In this document: positions 61,965 through 64,000 of the stretch, piece after piece | Layout of the letters: every line of letters begins with the position of its first letter | How positions within the stretch are numbered: the first letter of the stretch is position 1 | Origin: Lineolata rhizophorae | Taxonomy: Eukaryota > Ascomycota > Dothideomycetes > Lineolatales > Lineolataceae | Direction: 5' to 3' | Assembly (NCBI GenBank): GCA_010093515.1 | Contig: MU001699.1 | Location: forward strand, 86,308 to 150,307 | DNA length: 64,000 nt | The notes under the pieces: model-generated | Told to the model about the DNA's origin: nothing | The model's input: only the letters and a program-made list of their open reading frames with translations | The model's database searches: none | Program-made: the position numbers and the translations under genes

Positions 61965-64000
61965 GATGGCCAGCAAATTACTTCGTTGAATGTTCTTTCT
62001 TTTCTATCAATGGAAGTGACGAAATAGTAGGAGTCTGGATTTTCGGTTGCAGAACGAACGGAGGGCCGGAGAGAAAGGAAGTATTTGATGAAGGGGTCTT
62101 TCCTATGGATTATATGGCCAACTAGCAAGCCCAAAAGAGCGCAAACCTGATTGTTGACGGAATGTCCGTGCCCCAGACTCGTCTGATGCCTTACCCCAGC
62201 TCCTACCAACTACCCCGGATTCCCAGAAGTTGGGGAAGTTCCTGGGAAGCTTAGACCTACGAACGCTAAGGTTAAGGGAAAGAAAGATAACCGTGGGCCT
62301 GGGGGTTCAGCTATGGGACCGGCATGCGGTCGGTCTTTGTTGGGTTCCCCGCAGTCAGACACCCGAAGGGGAGAGTGGACATGGGAACGATCTGCTAGGG
62401 GTTATTCCCGCGGCCTCGGCGATCTGCAACCACCAGCGCAAACGGGCAGTGATTGGCCCGCAGCCAATTAGAGTTGCCAAACTGACCTCACTATCCGGAC
62501 TGTTGCAGGACGCCCAGAGCGGGGGGCGTAGGCGTCGTTATCGATCGTTCTTGGCGCCCGCTTGAAGTTTCGGCCTCGACCTTGAAAGGATAGAAAAAGG
62601 GATTTGTCCGGCGTGGGTGCCATTGAAATCATGTTTTAGGTGTTTATACTGAGCGCAAGTAGAAGCACGTAGATTTTTCAATGCGCACAGATGTTAGCTA
62701 GAGTGTGGAGGAATACGCCGCACGTGGTAAGATAACCTTAAAAGGGGCCAACGGAATTCAAACCGCTGGGCCGAGCAGGCGCCAAGTATTCCATTGGTCC
62801 AAACATCCTTGTCCTTGCCCACCTCGACACGGTTTGGGCAACTTTGCCGGCATGGACGGCCCCGGACGCTTGGACTGCCCAGCGAAAAGCTTTTGGAACC
62901 AACCCTTACGCAAAGTTGCAAGGCAAGAAACGGATTGTCGCGCAAAAGTGGGATTTGGAGACGGCCGTTTTGGAGGTGGTGGCCTAAGGGTCCGTTACAG
63001 GTCGGCCGAGCGAGCCCTTGGAAGCTATGGCGCAGTGTGATCTTAGTATTTGGAGACGCTCGGACGGGCCGAAGTCAGACCGAGTCCATTGTCTAGTTGG
63101 CGTCGCCAGGCGTGTGTGAACTTATCGTGATGGCACTTTTGGGTTGTGGCTATAGCAACCTGAAATGTGGTCGCTAATAGAACACGAATGTGCTGGCGAC
63201 CTAGAAAACTTGCGATACACGTGAGTTTCATCCGCACATTGCCGCCAGGAGATTTGAAGTCTACACTATGTAATTGTTGTACTCCACCGAAGGCGCACAA
63301 CTGTAATTCAGAATAGAATCGGACTTCTATTGTTCTGCAGCGGTTCATGCGGGCTCTAGCATGATCTCGGTCTCGTAATCCAAAGTTGGAGATAGCCTAA
63401 GAAGCTCATTCGCACTTCCAGTAGTTTAGGTATGTATCGGAGACCCCGCTTCTTCGTCTGTGTGTTGCTCGTAGCTCTAGCCGGATCTCCGCAGCTCGAC
63501 GGTTCTGGTCTCTAGACACCCAACTCCACGGCTCCGGGACTGGAGCGCCTGGGGGTTTGGGAGTGGGGAACGTGGCCGAGAGGTAAAGTATGCCGCCGAA
63601 CACGAATCCGTCGTGGCACAGGGCAAGTGACACGAAGAGCATTTGCGCACCCCTGAAAGGCGTACTTGTCGAAGATTTTGGGCGTAGGACATAAGATTCT
63701 CTCCGAAACTTAACAGTTGTAACATATGTTTTGTCACGTACTGACCACCAAACGCCACCGTGAGTCAAGGGGGACGACTGGAGTGTACGGTTCGATTTGC
63801 CGCACGTACAGAGATCTCTTCTGTCAGTGACAGTCTAGCCCTTTGCCAACAACCTTTGCCCATGCTTTCTTAGAAATTCTGCACATGAGCATTTCCTGGA
63901 CAAGGCGCTGTATACAACACACGGTCCCATATTCGCGTGTCTAAAATACAAACGATTACGCTTACACTTGCTTTTTCATTCACTATGCCTACAGCTACAC
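61965..64000. promoter_or_regulatory. Transporter promoter and gene-free right end
   Basis: The first ~300 bp upstream of the transporter hold CTACCCCG (62,210-62,217) and TTGGGG (62,230-62,235), side by side. Beyond 62,600 I recognise no gene. Open frames at 62,700-63,100 and 63,400-63,770 are not protein-like. Confidence 0.45.

Noticed and set aside
62694-63768. Open frames near the right end of the window
   Set aside because: No protein-like composition, no introns linking them, no family recognised.

Overview
The window is a piece of nuclear genome from a filamentous ascomycete (Pezizomycotina, probably Sordariomycetes; the class is a guess). The evidence is intron-containing eukaryotic genes whose introns are mostly 45-120 nt with CTAAC/CTGAC branch points and GT-AG ends, GC-rich coding DNA set in AT-richer gaps, a pogo/Fot1-type transposon, and the families present (eIF2B delta, DOT1, eIF4B, aprataxin, DHA2 and Dal5-type transporters). 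No rRNA, tRNA, CRISPR or prokaryotic feature was seen.

Left part (0-17 kb) is mostly housekeeping: eIF2B delta (+), a small DUF1757-like membrane protein (-), an uncharacterised two-domain protein (-), DOT1 H3K79 methyltransferase (+), a decayed C2H2 zinc-finger gene (-), a Tim17/22/23-like mitochondrial membrane protein (-) and eIF4B (+), which may contain a 3-nt micro-exon. Middle part (17-46 kb): a gene-poor stretch with a possible relic, a 1.73-kb Fot1/pogo-type DNA transposon with perfect 45-bp inverted repeats and a 725-bp assembly gap over its catalytic core, a 4-kb intergenic region with clustered TACGGAGTA motifs, a 14-TM DHA2 transporter (+), an HNH-nuclease gene relic (+), aprataxin/HNT3 (-), a DHX57-like DEAH helicase (+), and a 733-aa low-complexity fungal protein (-) flanked by long GC-rich noncoding DNA.

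Right part (46-62 kb) is the most interesting. It reads as a catabolic gene cluster built from two copies of the same three-gene set, carboxymuconolactone-decarboxylase (CMD) family / 3-hydroxyisobutyrate-dehydrogenase family / metallo-beta-lactamase fold hydrolase, placed either side of a zinc alcohol dehydrogenase and an Adr1-like two-finger C2H2 regulator, and ended by a Dal5-type anion permease. Four of the intergenic control regions share the octamer CTACCCCG, and all six hold TTGGRG sites of the kind Adr1-type fingers bind. A consistent but unproven reading is uptake of an organic acid or lactone, ring opening by the metallo-hydrolases, decarboxylation by the CMD proteins and oxidation by the three dehydrogenases, under control of the embedded regulator. 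The substrate cannot be told from sequence.

Exon limits were worked out by hand from splice motifs and reading frame, with no transcript data.
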